Below, piece after piece: positions 51,148-59,319 of a DNA stretch of 64,000 bases. The position numbers and the translations under genes are program-made. Within the stretch, counting starts at the first letter, position 1. Every line of letters starts with the position of its first letter. The stretch comes from Bacteroidota bacterium (lineage in GTDB: Bacteria > Bacteroidota > Bacteroidia > Chitinophagales > Saprospiraceae): assembly GCA_030147525.1 (NCBI GenBank), contig JASBVF010000058.1, forward strand, positions 1 to 64,000, given 5' to 3'. The notes under the pieces are model-generated. The model did no database searches. It saw only the letters and a program-made list of their open reading frames with translations, and had not been told where the DNA came from.

Positions 51148-52200
51148 CTAATCTTTCTGATTTTCTTTAACAACAGGCAAAGAAGACTGAGTGAATAACG
51201 CCAACAACTCCCCCACCCCATTCACCGCAGGCATCTTCCCGGCTACCACTGCTTGTTCGATGCTCTTGATGTTTTGCCGAACATTTTCGTTACTGAAAAA
51301 CAGGCGCTTCAACTCGTGCTCCAGTTGCTCATGCAGCCAGCGTTTTGACTGTTCTTTTCTGTTTTGTAAAAACCAGCCAGTTTCTTTTGTAATCTTTTGA
51401 AAATCAATTAATAAATCCCAGATCGCTGCCATTCCGTCACTGGAAAGTGCCGAGCAGGTGACGGCTTTAGGCGACCAGCCGCTATTCTTTGGCGGGAACA
51501 GGTGCAGGGCACGTGCGTATTCCTGCCGTGCCGTTTTGGCCGGCTCGATATTGTCGCCGTCGGCCTTGTTGATAGCGATGAGGTCGGCCATTTCCACGAT
51601 ACCACGTTTGATACCTTGCAGTTCATCACCGGCACCGGGCAACAGCAGCAGCAGGAAAAAATCCACCATGCCATGCACCGCCACTTCCGATTGCCCCACC
51701 CCTACCGTCTCTATAAATAAGGTGTCAAAACCGGCAGCTTCGCAAAGCAGCATCGCTTCACGGGTGCGGGCCGCCACGCCGCCAAGTGAATCCCCCGCCG
51801 GGCTGGGCCGGATAAAGGCATTCGGGTCCGATGAGAGTTTTTCCATGCGGGTTTTGTCGCCGAGAATGCTGCCCCGGCTCACCTGGCTCGTCGGGTCAAT
51901 GGCGAGTACGGCGAGTTTCCGATCCTGCTCATTTGTCAGCCAACTGCCGAAGGTTTCGATGAAACTGCTCTTCCCCACCCCCGGCGATCCGGTGATGCCG
52001 ATGCGCAGGGAGTTGCCGGTGTACGGGAGGCATTTTTCAAGAATTTCACGGGCAATTTGCTGATGCTCGGAACGGGCACTTTCAATCAGCGTGATGGCCC
52101 TGCTGAGCAAAACCCGATCGCCCTGCCGGATGCCGTCAACGTACGCATTGACGGTCAAAATTCCCCTGCCGGGGCTTGTTTTTGATGGCTGTTTTTTCAA
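51148..52200 (-). CDS. meaB: Methylmalonyl-CoA mutase-associated GTPase MeaB
   Basis: This 350-residue G3E-type GTPase protects and reactivates the B12-dependent methylmalonyl-CoA mutase. It has Walker A GITGSPGVGKSSF, the switch segments DPTSQVSRGSILGDKTRM and FIRPSPAGDSLGGVA, FDTLFIETVGVGQSE (G3), and the base-recognition INKADGDN. The start appears to be TTG at 52200; the first conserved residues (VNAYVDGIRQGDRVLLSRAI) begin shortly after. No mutase gene is in the window. Confidence 0.95.
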   Translation of the reverse strand: MKKQPSKTSPGRGILTVNAYVDGIRQGDRVLLSRAITLIESARSEHQQIAREILEKCLPYTGNSLRIGITGSPGVGKSSFIETFGSWLTNEQDRKLAVLAIDPTSQVSRGSILGDKTRMEKLSSDPNAFIRPSPAGDSLGGVAARTREAMLLCEAAGFDTLFIETVGVGQSEVAVHGMVDFFLLLLLPGAGDELQGIKRGIVEMADLIAINKADGDNIEPAKTARQEYARALHLFPPKNSGWSPKAVTCSALSSDGMAAIWDLLIDFQKITKETGWFLQNRKEQSKRWLHEQLEHELKRLFFSNENVRQNIKSIEQAVVAGKMPAVNGVGELLALFTQSSLPVVKENQKD

Positions 52201-52373
52201 AATAAAAGCTCGTTGAAGTGTTTAACGGGTGTTAACATTTACAGATCAGCATTTTAACAATTCAACTAAAATACTGAACATCAACATTTTAACAAAAGAG
52301 CCTCCCCTTAACGTTTTCCCATCTGACAGACCAAGAGGTTAAAGTAAATATAAACGCCGCTTAACGGTATGGT
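52201..52373. other. Intergenic stretch upstream of meaB
   Basis: This AT-rich spacer has repeated CATTTTAACAA strings (about 52250-52300) and no gene. It probably holds the meaB promoter on the minus strand, which I could not define. Confidence 0.5.
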
Positions 52374-52381
52374 TAGGTTTG
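52374..52381 (+). promoter_or_regulatory. Putative -7 element for a small RNA
   Basis: TAGGTTTG matches TAnnTTTG. No clear -33 TTG is seen. Transcription would start near 52388, about 60 bases before an isolated terminator. Confidence 0.35.
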
Positions 52382-52387
52382 GACAAG

Positions 52388-52477
52388 TATGCTGCTCCCT
52401 TTTTCTTTGCTGACATACAACAGGCAATACTTTTTTCATAAACGTAGCACGGTGAAGTTAAACCGTGCTATTTTTTT
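52388..52477 (+). ncRNA. Candidate small RNA of about 90 nt
   Basis: No coding frame lies upstream on the plus strand, yet a perfect terminator hairpin ends here (52445-52477). Between a TAnnTTTG element and the hairpin, the sequence contains GTATG...CATAC complementary segments that could form a second stem. It is a candidate from context only. Confidence 0.35.
52445..52477 (+). terminator. Isolated plus-strand rho-independent terminator
   Basis: TAGCACGGT (52445-52453) pairs perfectly with ACCGTGCTA (52462-52470) and is followed by seven T. No plus-strand gene precedes it within the spacer. Confidence 0.8.
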
Positions 52478-52673
52478 CAAAAAAAATCTAAAGCTATCAG
52501 TCAAAACGCTCTCTGAAATCTGAATTGACCAAGTTTAATAAACATGCTCTCACTTTTCATTCAACCATCCAACTTTTTCCTCATACCGGCAGCGGGCAAT
52601 AGCAAGGCAGGTTAGTTAACTGGTAATTACTGAGATTCTCCCGAATATTGCCTTGCTGCCGTTTTTTCCTAAC
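52478..52673. other. Intergenic stretch with imperfect inverted repeat
   Basis: AGCAAGGCA near 52600 and TGCCTTGCT near 52649-52657 are complementary, with CGGCAGC and GCTGCCG beside them, and a T run follows (GTTTTTTCC, about 52661). This could be another plus-strand terminator-like hairpin. No gene was recognised. Confidence 0.4.
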
Positions 52674-52722
52674 GATGAACTATGAACAGCGCTTCCCGGA
52701 CATCCCTCGTTCATAGTTCATC
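52674..52722 (-). repeat. 14-bp inverted repeat overlapping a stop codon
   Basis: GATGAACTATGAAC (52674-52687) pairs with GTTCATAGTTCATC (52709-52722). The right arm contains the last codons and the TGA stop of the WD40 gene read on the minus strand. It may terminate or stabilise that transcript. Confidence 0.65.
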
Positions 52723-53625
52723 ATTCATCATTCCCCAGAGGATCATCGAGCGGTCGTCGCTGGCCGAGATGAGCAAGTTCCGGTGTTTTGACCAAAAAAG
52801 TTTGTTTACCGAATTGAAATGCCCGCCGTCACGAGCGCCTTCCAGCACTTTTTGCAACTCGAAATTTTCAGCATCCCAGATTTTGATGGTTTTGTCACGA
52901 CTGCCGGTGGCAAACAGGTGGCCATCCGGGTGAAAAACTATGCTGTTGATGGTAAACCAGTGCGCCGGCTGGGAATAGATTTTTTTGAAATTTTGATCCA
53001 AATCCCACACGTTCAAATGTGCATCCCGGCCGCCGCTGAGCAGGTAACGGGCATCGGGGCTGTACCGTATGGAAAACACGGAATTCTGGTGGGCATTGCG
53101 AAGCACCTGTCTGAGTTCGAGCGTTTCAGCATCCAAAAAATATATGGCATTGTCGCTGCCGCCTGCTGCAATCTCGTTTCTTTTTTCGCAAAAATCGAGG
53201 CATCTAAGCGACTGATTGGCAAGGTGATAGCTTTCAATCGAGCGACTTTCCTCTACTAACCAGCGGGTGATTTTCCCTTCGCCGCCTGCTGTAAAAACTG
53301 CACCTCCGAACGTTTGGATATCGTACACGCCTTTTTGATGATGAGCGATATTTTTGGTGTTAGCAGCATCTGCAAGGTCCACCCAATGAACCCCACCATT
53401 CATATTTCCCACCACCAGCCGGTTTTCATTTTTTAAATAACAGAGGGAAAAAATCTGCGTGTCCACCTTGGCAGCCAGTTTCCCCAGGTCCGGATTGTCG
53501 AGGTCCCATTGGGCTACCCAGCCATCACCGGCGCCTGAGAAAATATGCCTCTCATCAGGTCCTCCGACGACGGAAAAAATGGCAGCATTGTGCCCGGTTA
53601 ATTGTGCAATTTTTTTAAAATTCAT
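52711..53625 (-). CDS. WD40-repeat protein
   Basis: From the ATG at 53625 the protein has 304 residues, without signal peptide or membrane segment. It has about seven WD40 repeats with typical turns (FSVVGGPDERHIFSGAGDG, GAVFTAGGEGKITRWL, YSPDARYLLSGGRDAHLNVW, FHPDGHLFATGSRDKTIKIW, LLISASDDRSMILWG). This makes one cytoplasmic beta-propeller, probably a protein-interaction scaffold. No enzyme domain is fused. The stop codon lies inside a hairpin. Confidence 0.9.
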   Translation of the reverse strand: MNFKKIAQLTGHNAAIFSVVGGPDERHIFSGAGDGWVAQWDLDNPDLGKLAAKVDTQIFSLCYLKNENRLVVGNMNGGVHWVDLADAANTKNIAHHQKGVYDIQTFGGAVFTAGGEGKITRWLVEESRSIESYHLANQSLRCLDFCEKRNEIAAGGSDNAIYFLDAETLELRQVLRNAHQNSVFSIRYSPDARYLLSGGRDAHLNVWDLDQNFKKIYSQPAHWFTINSIVFHPDGHLFATGSRDKTIKIWDAENFELQKVLEGARDGGHFNSVNKLFWSKHRNLLISASDDRSMILWGMMNDEL

Positions 53626-53676
53626 GGACAAAAAATGGTTGAGCCTTCTGAAATGATAAAAATAGAATTAGCACCC

Positions 53677-53684
53677 TACCTTTG
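53677..53684 (+). promoter_or_regulatory. Putative -7 element of the phosphopantetheinyl transferase gene
   Basis: TACCTTTG matches the Bacteroidota -7 consensus. The ATG is 46 bases downstream. No strong -33 motif is visible. Confidence 0.5.
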
Positions 53685-53729
53685 CCCCCGGCTCAATTTT
53701 TCAAAATTTAAAACGCACTAACTTCCGCC

Positions 53730-54377
53730 ATGCCCCTTTGGTTAAAAAAAGACCTGGCTGACGACGCTTACCTCGGTATCTGGAAAATCGAGGAGGATGA
53801 ATCTTATTTTCGTCAGTCGCTCCGATTACATCCGGTTGAGGAGAAAGAATTAGCACCTGTGAAAGGCCGCCGCCGCCTCGAATGGCTGGCGAGCCGTTTC
53901 CTTGTTCACGAGATGCTGCTGGACCATGGCCACGAAGATCGAGTGCCGGTGCTGAAGGACCCATTCGGCAAACCGCACATTTGGGGCACGCCGTTTCATC
54001 TTTCGTTCAGTCATTCCTACGATTTTGTGGCTGTCATTTTGGCAAATGTCCCAACCGGAATTGACATTCAGAAATTCGTAGCCAAAATCGGGGCCATTGC
54101 GCACAAATTTATGCGGGAAGAAGAAATGGCCAGCCTGGAGGAACCAACCCGGCTTGAGCACCTGCACATTTACTGGGGCGCTAAGGAAGCCCTCTACAAA
54201 GCCTACGGCCGCCGGGAGTTGGATTTTCAGGGAAATATTTTCGTAACTCCGTTTCATTTTCAGACCAACGGCGAGACTTCAGCCCAGGTTATCAAAGCAG
54301 AATTTAAGGGTAATTACCGGCTCGTTTATGAAAAAATTGAGAACCACTTCCTCGTCTATTGCATTGAAAACCAATAG
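53730..54377 (+). CDS. 4'-phosphopantetheinyl transferase superfamily protein
   Basis: This 215-residue Sfp-like enzyme attaches the phosphopantetheine arm of CoA to carrier proteins. Conserved parts are GRRRLEWLASRFLVHEML, DPFGKPHIWG, FHLSFSHSYDFVAVIL, GIDIQ (first metal-binding Asp) and WGAKEALYKAYGRRELDF (second acidic site and Lys). The carrier target is not evident, since no synthase genes are nearby. It is convergent with the exonuclease gene, with a 6-base gap. Confidence 0.92.
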   Translation: MPLWLKKDLADDAYLGIWKIEEDESYFRQSLRLHPVEEKELAPVKGRRRLEWLASRFLVHEMLLDHGHEDRVPVLKDPFGKPHIWGTPFHLSFSHSYDFVAVILANVPTGIDIQKFVAKIGAIAHKFMREEEMASLEEPTRLEHLHIYWGAKEALYKAYGRRELDFQGNIFVTPFHFQTNGETSAQVIKAEFKGNYRLVYEKIENHFLVYCIENQ

Positions 54378-54383
54378 TCTGCG

Positions 54384-55139
54384 TTATCTTCCGACATGCG
54401 TCACCTGCTCCGGCGTCAAAAGCGGCAACCGCCGGAAACGCATGAAAAGCTGCACGGTGGCCAGCACATCCTTCTCGCAGTAGAGCGCAATTCTGTCGAT
54501 GTCTTGCTCTTCCCAGTAAACCCGGCCCACATCGCTGCCGTCGATGTCGTCTTTGGGCGAAGGAAAGCCAAGCACGGCGGCCAACAGTTTCAGTGAAGTG
54601 AAGTTTTTGATGTCGCCAAACTTCCAGAGCTCCATTGTGTCGAGGAGGTATTTGGTTTCCCAAGGTTTCTTGCCGTGAAGTTGCAGCAATGCCGGGAACT
54701 CCAACTGATGGATAACCAGACGACGGCAGATGTAAGGGATGTCAAATTCCTTGATGTTGTGACCACAAAGGAAGTGTTTGTTGGGGTTCTTGTAATGCTG
54801 GTTGAGCAGTTGGCAAAAATCAGTCAACAATTGTTTTTCGTCGAGATGAGAAAAAGATTTCAGCCTGACATTCAACTTTTTTTCAGCGTCCCGGGTCACA
54901 AACCCGACGGAAATACAGATGATTTTACCAAACTCAGCATAGATCGCTGCCCGGTTTTTGTAGAGGTCCTCCACTTCCTCCCCGGTCGGTTCGTCGTTAC
55001 CGGTTCGCCGAAGCAGACTTTTACTTTTATGATGCCAAAGTTCCTGCAACGTTTCGTCCATTTCATCGTAGGAAGGCTGGCCGGAAACACATTCGATATC
55101 AAGGAAAAGAATATCTGCGATGTCAATTGAGTCAATCAT
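54384..55139 (-). CDS. DEDD-type 3'-5' exonuclease, PolB-exonuclease-like
   Basis: This 251-residue protein resembles the exonuclease domain of B-family DNA polymerases. Exo I is ILFLDIEC (Asp/Glu), Exo II is CGHNIKEFDIPYICR (Asp), and Exo III is YCEKDVLAT (Tyr-x3-Asp), so the DEDDy set is complete. The segments KIICISVGFV and FTSLKLLAAVLGFPSPKDDI are typical of the predicted stand-alone family. It likely trims single-stranded DNA or RNA in the cytoplasm; no polymerase domain is attached. Confidence 0.9.
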   Translation of the reverse strand: MIDSIDIADILFLDIECVSGQPSYDEMDETLQELWHHKSKSLLRRTGNDEPTGEEVEDLYKNRAAIYAEFGKIICISVGFVTRDAEKKLNVRLKSFSHLDEKQLLTDFCQLLNQHYKNPNKHFLCGHNIKEFDIPYICRRLVIHQLEFPALLQLHGKKPWETKYLLDTMELWKFGDIKNFTSLKLLAAVLGFPSPKDDIDGSDVGRVYWEEQDIDRIALYCEKDVLATVQLFMRFRRLPLLTPEQVTHVGR

Positions 55140-55264
55140 ATTTGGCGTATTTTAAGGAAATTTTCAGGCGAAGTTAATCAATCAGCCATTGAAAACAAGC
55201 GCAAGAAATCATCTGGAATGACGTTCAAAAATAGCGAATCTGGTGTCAGGCATTAATATTATTT

Positions 55265-55272
55265 TAAATTTG
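55265..55272 (+). promoter_or_regulatory. Putative -7 element of the coiled-coil protein gene
   Basis: TAAATTTG matches TAnnTTTG about 100 bases before the ATG at 55371. The -33 region is poor. The spacer 55140-55370 shows nothing else. Confidence 0.4.
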
Positions 55273-55370
55273 CGACACCTGACAGAAACTCGGGTAAAAT
55301 CCTCCCACAGAAAAAATTTACATTCACACACGAACAACTTTATTCAAGGTAAAAGCTAAATTTTAAAAAC

Positions 55371-56357
55371 ATGGCATCTAATAACTCCTCCCAACAACGT
55401 TTGCTCGCCATTGCCGCAGTGGTAGTGGTTGCTTTGCTTGCGATCAACGCAATTCTGCTGTACAACAAAGTCAGCCAGGGCAAAGTCATCGAAGCACAAA
55501 AATCCGAACTGGCGGAAGCCGATAAACTGAAAATCGAACTTGAAAAACAATACCACGAAGCACTCTCCGAGCTGGAAGAAATGCGGGGCAGCAACGCCGA
55601 GCTTAACGCCATCATCGACCAGCAAAAAATTGAGTTGAAACAACAGCGTGACAAAATCGACCAGCTCATCCGCGGCGGCAACCAGATGGGCAGGGCCAGA
55701 GCGGAACTCAACAATCTCAAAGATCAGGTCGAACAGTACATCGCTCAAATCACCCGTTTAAAAGCAGAAAATGAATCGCTGCGTGATGAACGGGATCAAC
55801 TCTCCGAACGCAGCCGTTCCCTCGCTGAAAACCTGGACAGCGCAAGAGTAAAAAACCAGCTCCTCTCCGGCGAGAACGTCGCCCTGAGCACGGAAAAGCA
55901 AAAGCTGGCCGATGAGCGAGCAAGGCTGGCCGACAAGGTCAATCTTGCCTCTGTCATCAAGATTCCAACCATTGACGTGACGCCGCTCAAGGAGCGAAAC
56001 AGCGGTAAAACCGTGAAGAAAAAATACGCCAAAAATGTAGATCAGCTGAAGATTTGTTTCAAAACTTCCCAGAATAAAATTGCCAAGCCAGGCACCGAAC
56101 AATTTTACGTGCGCATTCTTACTCCAGTGGGTGAAACGATGGCGGTAGATGGCCTGGGCAGCGGCAAAATCTACAGCCGTGACACCGGCGAGGAAGTCCT
56201 CTACTCTTTCATGGAAGAGTACGACTACACCAACGACGAAAAGGAAATCTGCCACCACTGGGACCCGAACCTGGGCGCATTTTCAAAAGGAAAATACACG
56301 GTGGAAGTTTACAACAAAGGCCACCTGGCAGGCTCAAGCGAGTTTATTTTGAAATAG
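55371..56357 (+). CDS. Membrane-anchored coiled-coil protein
   Basis: This 328-residue protein has one transmembrane helix near the N-terminus (about residues 10-31). A long coiled coil follows (about 40-190, with repeated E/K/L heptads such as LKIELEKQYHEALSELEEMR). A C-terminal beta-rich domain (about 200-328, FYVRILTPVGETMAV, KGKYTVEVYNKGHLAGSSEF) completes it. The coiled coil may hold the last domain away from the membrane in the periplasm. I know similar hypothetical proteins in Bacteroidota but no function for them. A strong terminator follows. Confidence 0.8.
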   Translation: MASNNSSQQRLLAIAAVVVVALLAINAILLYNKVSQGKVIEAQKSELAEADKLKIELEKQYHEALSELEEMRGSNAELNAIIDQQKIELKQQRDKIDQLIRGGNQMGRARAELNNLKDQVEQYIAQITRLKAENESLRDERDQLSERSRSLAENLDSARVKNQLLSGENVALSTEKQKLADERARLADKVNLASVIKIPTIDVTPLKERNSGKTVKKKYAKNVDQLKICFKTSQNKIAKPGTEQFYVRILTPVGETMAVDGLGSGKIYSRDTGEEVLYSFMEEYDYTNDEKEICHHWDPNLGAFSKGKYTVEVYNKGHLAGSSEFILK

Positions 56358-56364
56358 TTTTTTT

Positions 56365-56412
56365 CAAATAAAAAATGCCGGGGTTGGAGTCCAGCCCCGG
56401 CATTTTTATTTG
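56365..56412. terminator. Strong terminator after the coiled-coil protein gene
   Basis: CAAATAAAAAATGCCGGGG pairs with CCCCGGCATTTTTATTTG with one bulged base, giving an 18-bp stem with a T-rich end. Confidence 0.88.
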
Positions 56413-56504
56413 AACCAAATCGCCCCTCGTTTGTCCGAAAGCAGGGAAACGGAAACTTTCCGAAATTTGCACCCTGACCCGTATCGCTAACCCAATTTAA
56501 CATC

Positions 56505-56960
56505 GTGAAAGAGCAAAAAAAAGAATTCATCAATCCGATCGACAAGGACAAAACCACTGAAACGCCCCACCTGCTGCCCTACGCCCATACCGTCGGAGGC
56601 GCCGTCATCAAGCCCATCGACAGGGGAAGAGTGAAAGGGCTTGCCGTCACGGCCATGTACGAGCAAACCGACATGCAGCTTGACCAAATCCGAAAGCAGG
56701 TGGAACTGTTGGCCGAACAGGCCCAAAAAATCCACCGGCGAGTGGAAATCTCCGAACGGATTTACAAGGCTGAAATGAATTTCAAACCACTCATCAGCCA
56801 TACCTACCACCTCTACACCCGCAAGGACGGCACCGAATTCCTTTCCATGGTCGGACCCAATGAATGGGGACGCACATCGCCCGTTGAGTTTCAGGCTACC
56901 ATAAAATTACTGGCTGACCACACCTGGGAGATTCTTGAAGGAACGACGGAAAAGGAATGA
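56505..56960 (+). CDS. DUF2452 protein
   Basis: This 151-residue protein appears to start at GTG 56505. It shows the conserved DUF2452 core: LPYAHTVGGAVIKPIDRGRV, VTAMYEQTDMQLDQIRKQ, FKPLISHTYHLYTRKDGT and EWGRTSPVEFQATIKLLADH. The family is widespread in Bacteroidota and of unknown role. No membrane or signal segment is present. It lies 42 bases before the DUF1573 gene, possibly in one transcript. Confidence 0.88.
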   Translation: MKEQKKEFINPIDKDKTTETPHLLPYAHTVGGAVIKPIDRGRVKGLAVTAMYEQTDMQLDQIRKQVELLAEQAQKIHRRVEISERIYKAEMNFKPLISHTYHLYTRKDGTEFLSMVGPNEWGRTSPVEFQATIKLLADHTWEILEGTTEKE

Positions 56961-57002
56961 GGAGTTTTACAGCTTTCGCTTACTTTTGGTGAAATTTTCA
57001 AC

Positions 57003-57362
57003 ATGACGGCATTTCTTTTCCCATTTTTATTTTTGTTAAACGTACACTTCACTGATGCCACAGTCGAATGGATTTCACCCACGACTCACGACTTTGGCGA
57101 CCTGAAACTGGGCAAGCCCGTCACCCACAATTTTCGTTTTAAAAACACCGGAGATGCACCGCTGACCATTGACAATGTCCGCTCCACGTGCGGCTGTACG
57201 GCGACTGACTGGTCAGAGGAAATAGTGCCGCCAGGCGAAGAGGGCGTCATTAAAATTGAGTACGACGCCAGGAAGGAGGGCTATTTTTATAAAAAAATAA
57301 CGGTGTTTTTCAGCGGTCAGCGCAAGGCCGAAAAGCTCTACGTCGAGGGCTATGTCGAATGA
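57003..57362 (+). CDS. DUF1573 exported protein
   Basis: This 119-residue protein has a signal peptide (about 1-19) followed by the DUF1573 immunoglobulin-like domain: HDFGDLKLGKPVTHNFRFKN, STCGCTATDW with the conserved CGC, and PPGEEGVIKIEYDAR. These small domains are abundant in Bacteroidota exported proteins and are of unknown function. Confidence 0.9.
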   Translation: MTAFLFPFLFLLNVHFTDATVEWISPTTHDFGDLKLGKPVTHNFRFKNTGDAPLTIDNVRSTCGCTATDWSEEIVPPGEEGVIKIEYDARKEGYFYKKITVFFSGQRKAEKLYVEGYVE

Positions 57363-57410
57363 TCCTGCCAATTTGTCTTTCCATCCGGTTTTACAGCTTC
57401 CATTTTAAAT

Positions 57411-57418
57411 TATCTTTG
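57411..57418 (+). promoter_or_regulatory. Putative -7 element of the lepB gene
   Basis: TATCTTTG matches TAnnTTTG about 100 bases upstream of the lepB ATG at 57520. Confidence 0.5.
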
Positions 57419-57519
57419 CGACCTTTCGAGGATCGCAGGATCGATTGATTGATGGATTGACGCCGGCTCGGCATCGCCCACAAGCTTTCCATCCTCCAAT
57501 TCTCCAACTCTTTAAAAAA

Positions 57520-59109
57520 ATGGCAATACTGATTTTTCTGATCGTTTCTTACGTTTTGTTCAGCATCACGATGATGAAGCTGTTCGAAAAAGCCGGTGAA
57601 CAGGGCTGGAAAGCGCTCGTTCCGGGATTGAATTTCGTCGTTATGTGCAAACTCGTGGGCCGCAAGCCGGCACACGCTGCCTGGCTGCTTTTTCCCATCG
57701 TTAATATTTTCATCTATGTCGGCTTGTGTGTGGACATGGTGCGCTCATTCGGGAAATATACTTTCTGGCACAGCGCCATCGCCGTCATTTTTGCGCCGGC
57801 CATCTTTTACATGATCGGCCAAAACAAGGGTGACAAATACCTCGGCCCTACATTGATCGCCGAAAAAGAATACCACGATAAAATTGTAGAAGCACAAAAA
57901 AACAACAACAGCCGGGAGTTGCAGAAGCTAATCCGTCAAAACCCCTTTACCAAAACTCCGGGAAGAGAATGGGCGGAAGCGATCATTTTCGCTGTGTTTG
58001 CGGCAGCGTTCATCCGGATGTTTCTGATCGAGGCATACACGATCCCGACTTCGTCCATGGAAGGCTCTCTGAAAGTCGGTGATTTCCTTTTTGTCAGCAA
58101 AGCCCACTACGGCATCCGCACGCCGAAAACGGTTTTGATGCTGCCTTTGCTGCACAATCAAGTGCCGGTGGTTGGTGGTGAAAGCTACATTTCAAAACCC
58201 AACCTGCCCTTCTATCGCCTCCCTGCCCTGACGGATATCAAACGCTACGACCCCGTAGTTTTCAATTACCCGGAGGGTGACAGCGTGTATATTTTCCCGG
58301 AACGAACCTGGAGTATCCACGACTTCCGGCGGGGAGCCATCACGCCTCAGCGTTTTATGCAGATTAAAAGCGGTCAGGCTGACCTCGTCGTGCGGCCCAT
58401 CGACAAAAAAGATCACTACATCAAACGTTGCATCGGCCTGCCGGGCGATAGTCTTCAGATTATCAACAGGCAAGTCTTCATCGACGGAAAACCTGCCCAA
58501 AACCCAACGCACATGCAATTCCTCTACAGGATCACCTCGCCGAGCGGCCCGGTCAACACAGATAAACTGGACGAGTTGGGCGTGAATACTGCCGAGAGTA
58601 ACCCGCAGGCAGGCATTTTCTTCCTCGACTCAACGCAAGTGGAAAAGATCAAGGCATTTGGCCCGGACATTACGATTGAATTTTTGGAACAACCAGCTCC
58701 TCAGCCTAATCACCTTTTCCCTCATGACAGCGAACACTTCTCCGGCTGGACGGTGGACAACTTTGGTCCGGTTTACATCCCTAAAAAAGGTGCTACGGTA
58801 AAAGTTAGTCCGGCAAACATTGCCCTGTACGAGCGTGTCATCAGCGTTTACGAAGAAAACGAACTTCAGGTGAAAGACGGAAAAATTTTCATCAACGGCC
58901 AGGAAACTGACTCTTACACCTTCAAAATGGACTACTACTGGATGATGGGTGACAACCGCCACAATTCGGAAGACAGCCGGGTTTGGGGATTTGTTCCGCA
59001 CGATCACATCGTCGGGAAACCACTGTTCATCTGGTTTTCAACCAAAAATGGCAACATGTTTAATGGCATCAACTGGAGCCGGATTTTCAGCTCTGCCAAT
59101 AAAATGTAA
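57520..59109 (+). CDS. lepB: Signal peptidase I with an N-terminal DUF5684-like membrane domain
   Basis: The ATG at 57520 (MAILIFLIVSYVLF) gives 529 residues; the longer frame adds an implausible extension. Residues about 1-110 hold several membrane helices (DUF5684-like, GQGW-type EQGWKALVPGLNFVVMCKLV). The peptidase starts at about 145: YTIPTSSMEGSLKVGDF (catalytic Ser), HYIKRCIGLPGD (catalytic Lys), then a long insert of about 150 residues before MMGDNRHNSEDSRVWGFVP. The long insert and N-terminal domain are seen in Bacteroidota enzymes. It cleaves signal peptides at the outer face of the inner membrane. Confidence 0.95.
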   Translation: MAILIFLIVSYVLFSITMMKLFEKAGEQGWKALVPGLNFVVMCKLVGRKPAHAAWLLFPIVNIFIYVGLCVDMVRSFGKYTFWHSAIAVIFAPAIFYMIGQNKGDKYLGPTLIAEKEYHDKIVEAQKNNNSRELQKLIRQNPFTKTPGREWAEAIIFAVFAAAFIRMFLIEAYTIPTSSMEGSLKVGDFLFVSKAHYGIRTPKTVLMLPLLHNQVPVVGGESYISKPNLPFYRLPALTDIKRYDPVVFNYPEGDSVYIFPERTWSIHDFRRGAITPQRFMQIKSGQADLVVRPIDKKDHYIKRCIGLPGDSLQIINRQVFIDGKPAQNPTHMQFLYRITSPSGPVNTDKLDELGVNTAESNPQAGIFFLDSTQVEKIKAFGPDITIEFLEQPAPQPNHLFPHDSEHFSGWTVDNFGPVYIPKKGATVKVSPANIALYERVISVYEENELQVKDGKIFINGQETDSYTFKMDYYWMMGDNRHNSEDSRVWGFVPHDHIVGKPLFIWFSTKNGNMFNGINWSRIFSSANKM

Positions 59110-59143
59110 TTTGCTCCAACCGTGAGTCAACCAATGGCTACGC

Positions 59144-59189
59144 CAAAAACGAAGGCCTCGCAATGAAACCTGCGGGGCTTTCGTTTTTG
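59144..59189 (+). terminator. Terminator of lepB overlapping the next promoter
   Basis: CAAAAACGAAGGCCTCGCA (59144-59162) pairs with TGCGGGGCTTTCGTTTTTG (59171-59189) with two mismatches. The 3' end of the stem contains the TTTG that serves as -33 element for the following gene. Confidence 0.8.
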
Positions 59190-59217
59190 GGTGCGAACCT
59201 GGCGCTGTGTATTTTTG
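59186..59217 (+). promoter_or_regulatory. Consensus promoter of the thioredoxin-like gene
   Basis: TTTG (59186-59189), 20-base spacer, TATTTTTG (59210-59217): an almost ideal Bacteroidota promoter. Transcription should start near 59224, giving a leader of about 95 bases. Confidence 0.7.
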
Positions 59218-59319
59218 CACGAAATTTTCTCATTGAAAAGGCAACCGGAAACTTCATTTTCCGGTATTTGTTTGAAACAAGTCCCGCAAACGGGGCTACC
59301 AAAATCAAAACTCAACAAA

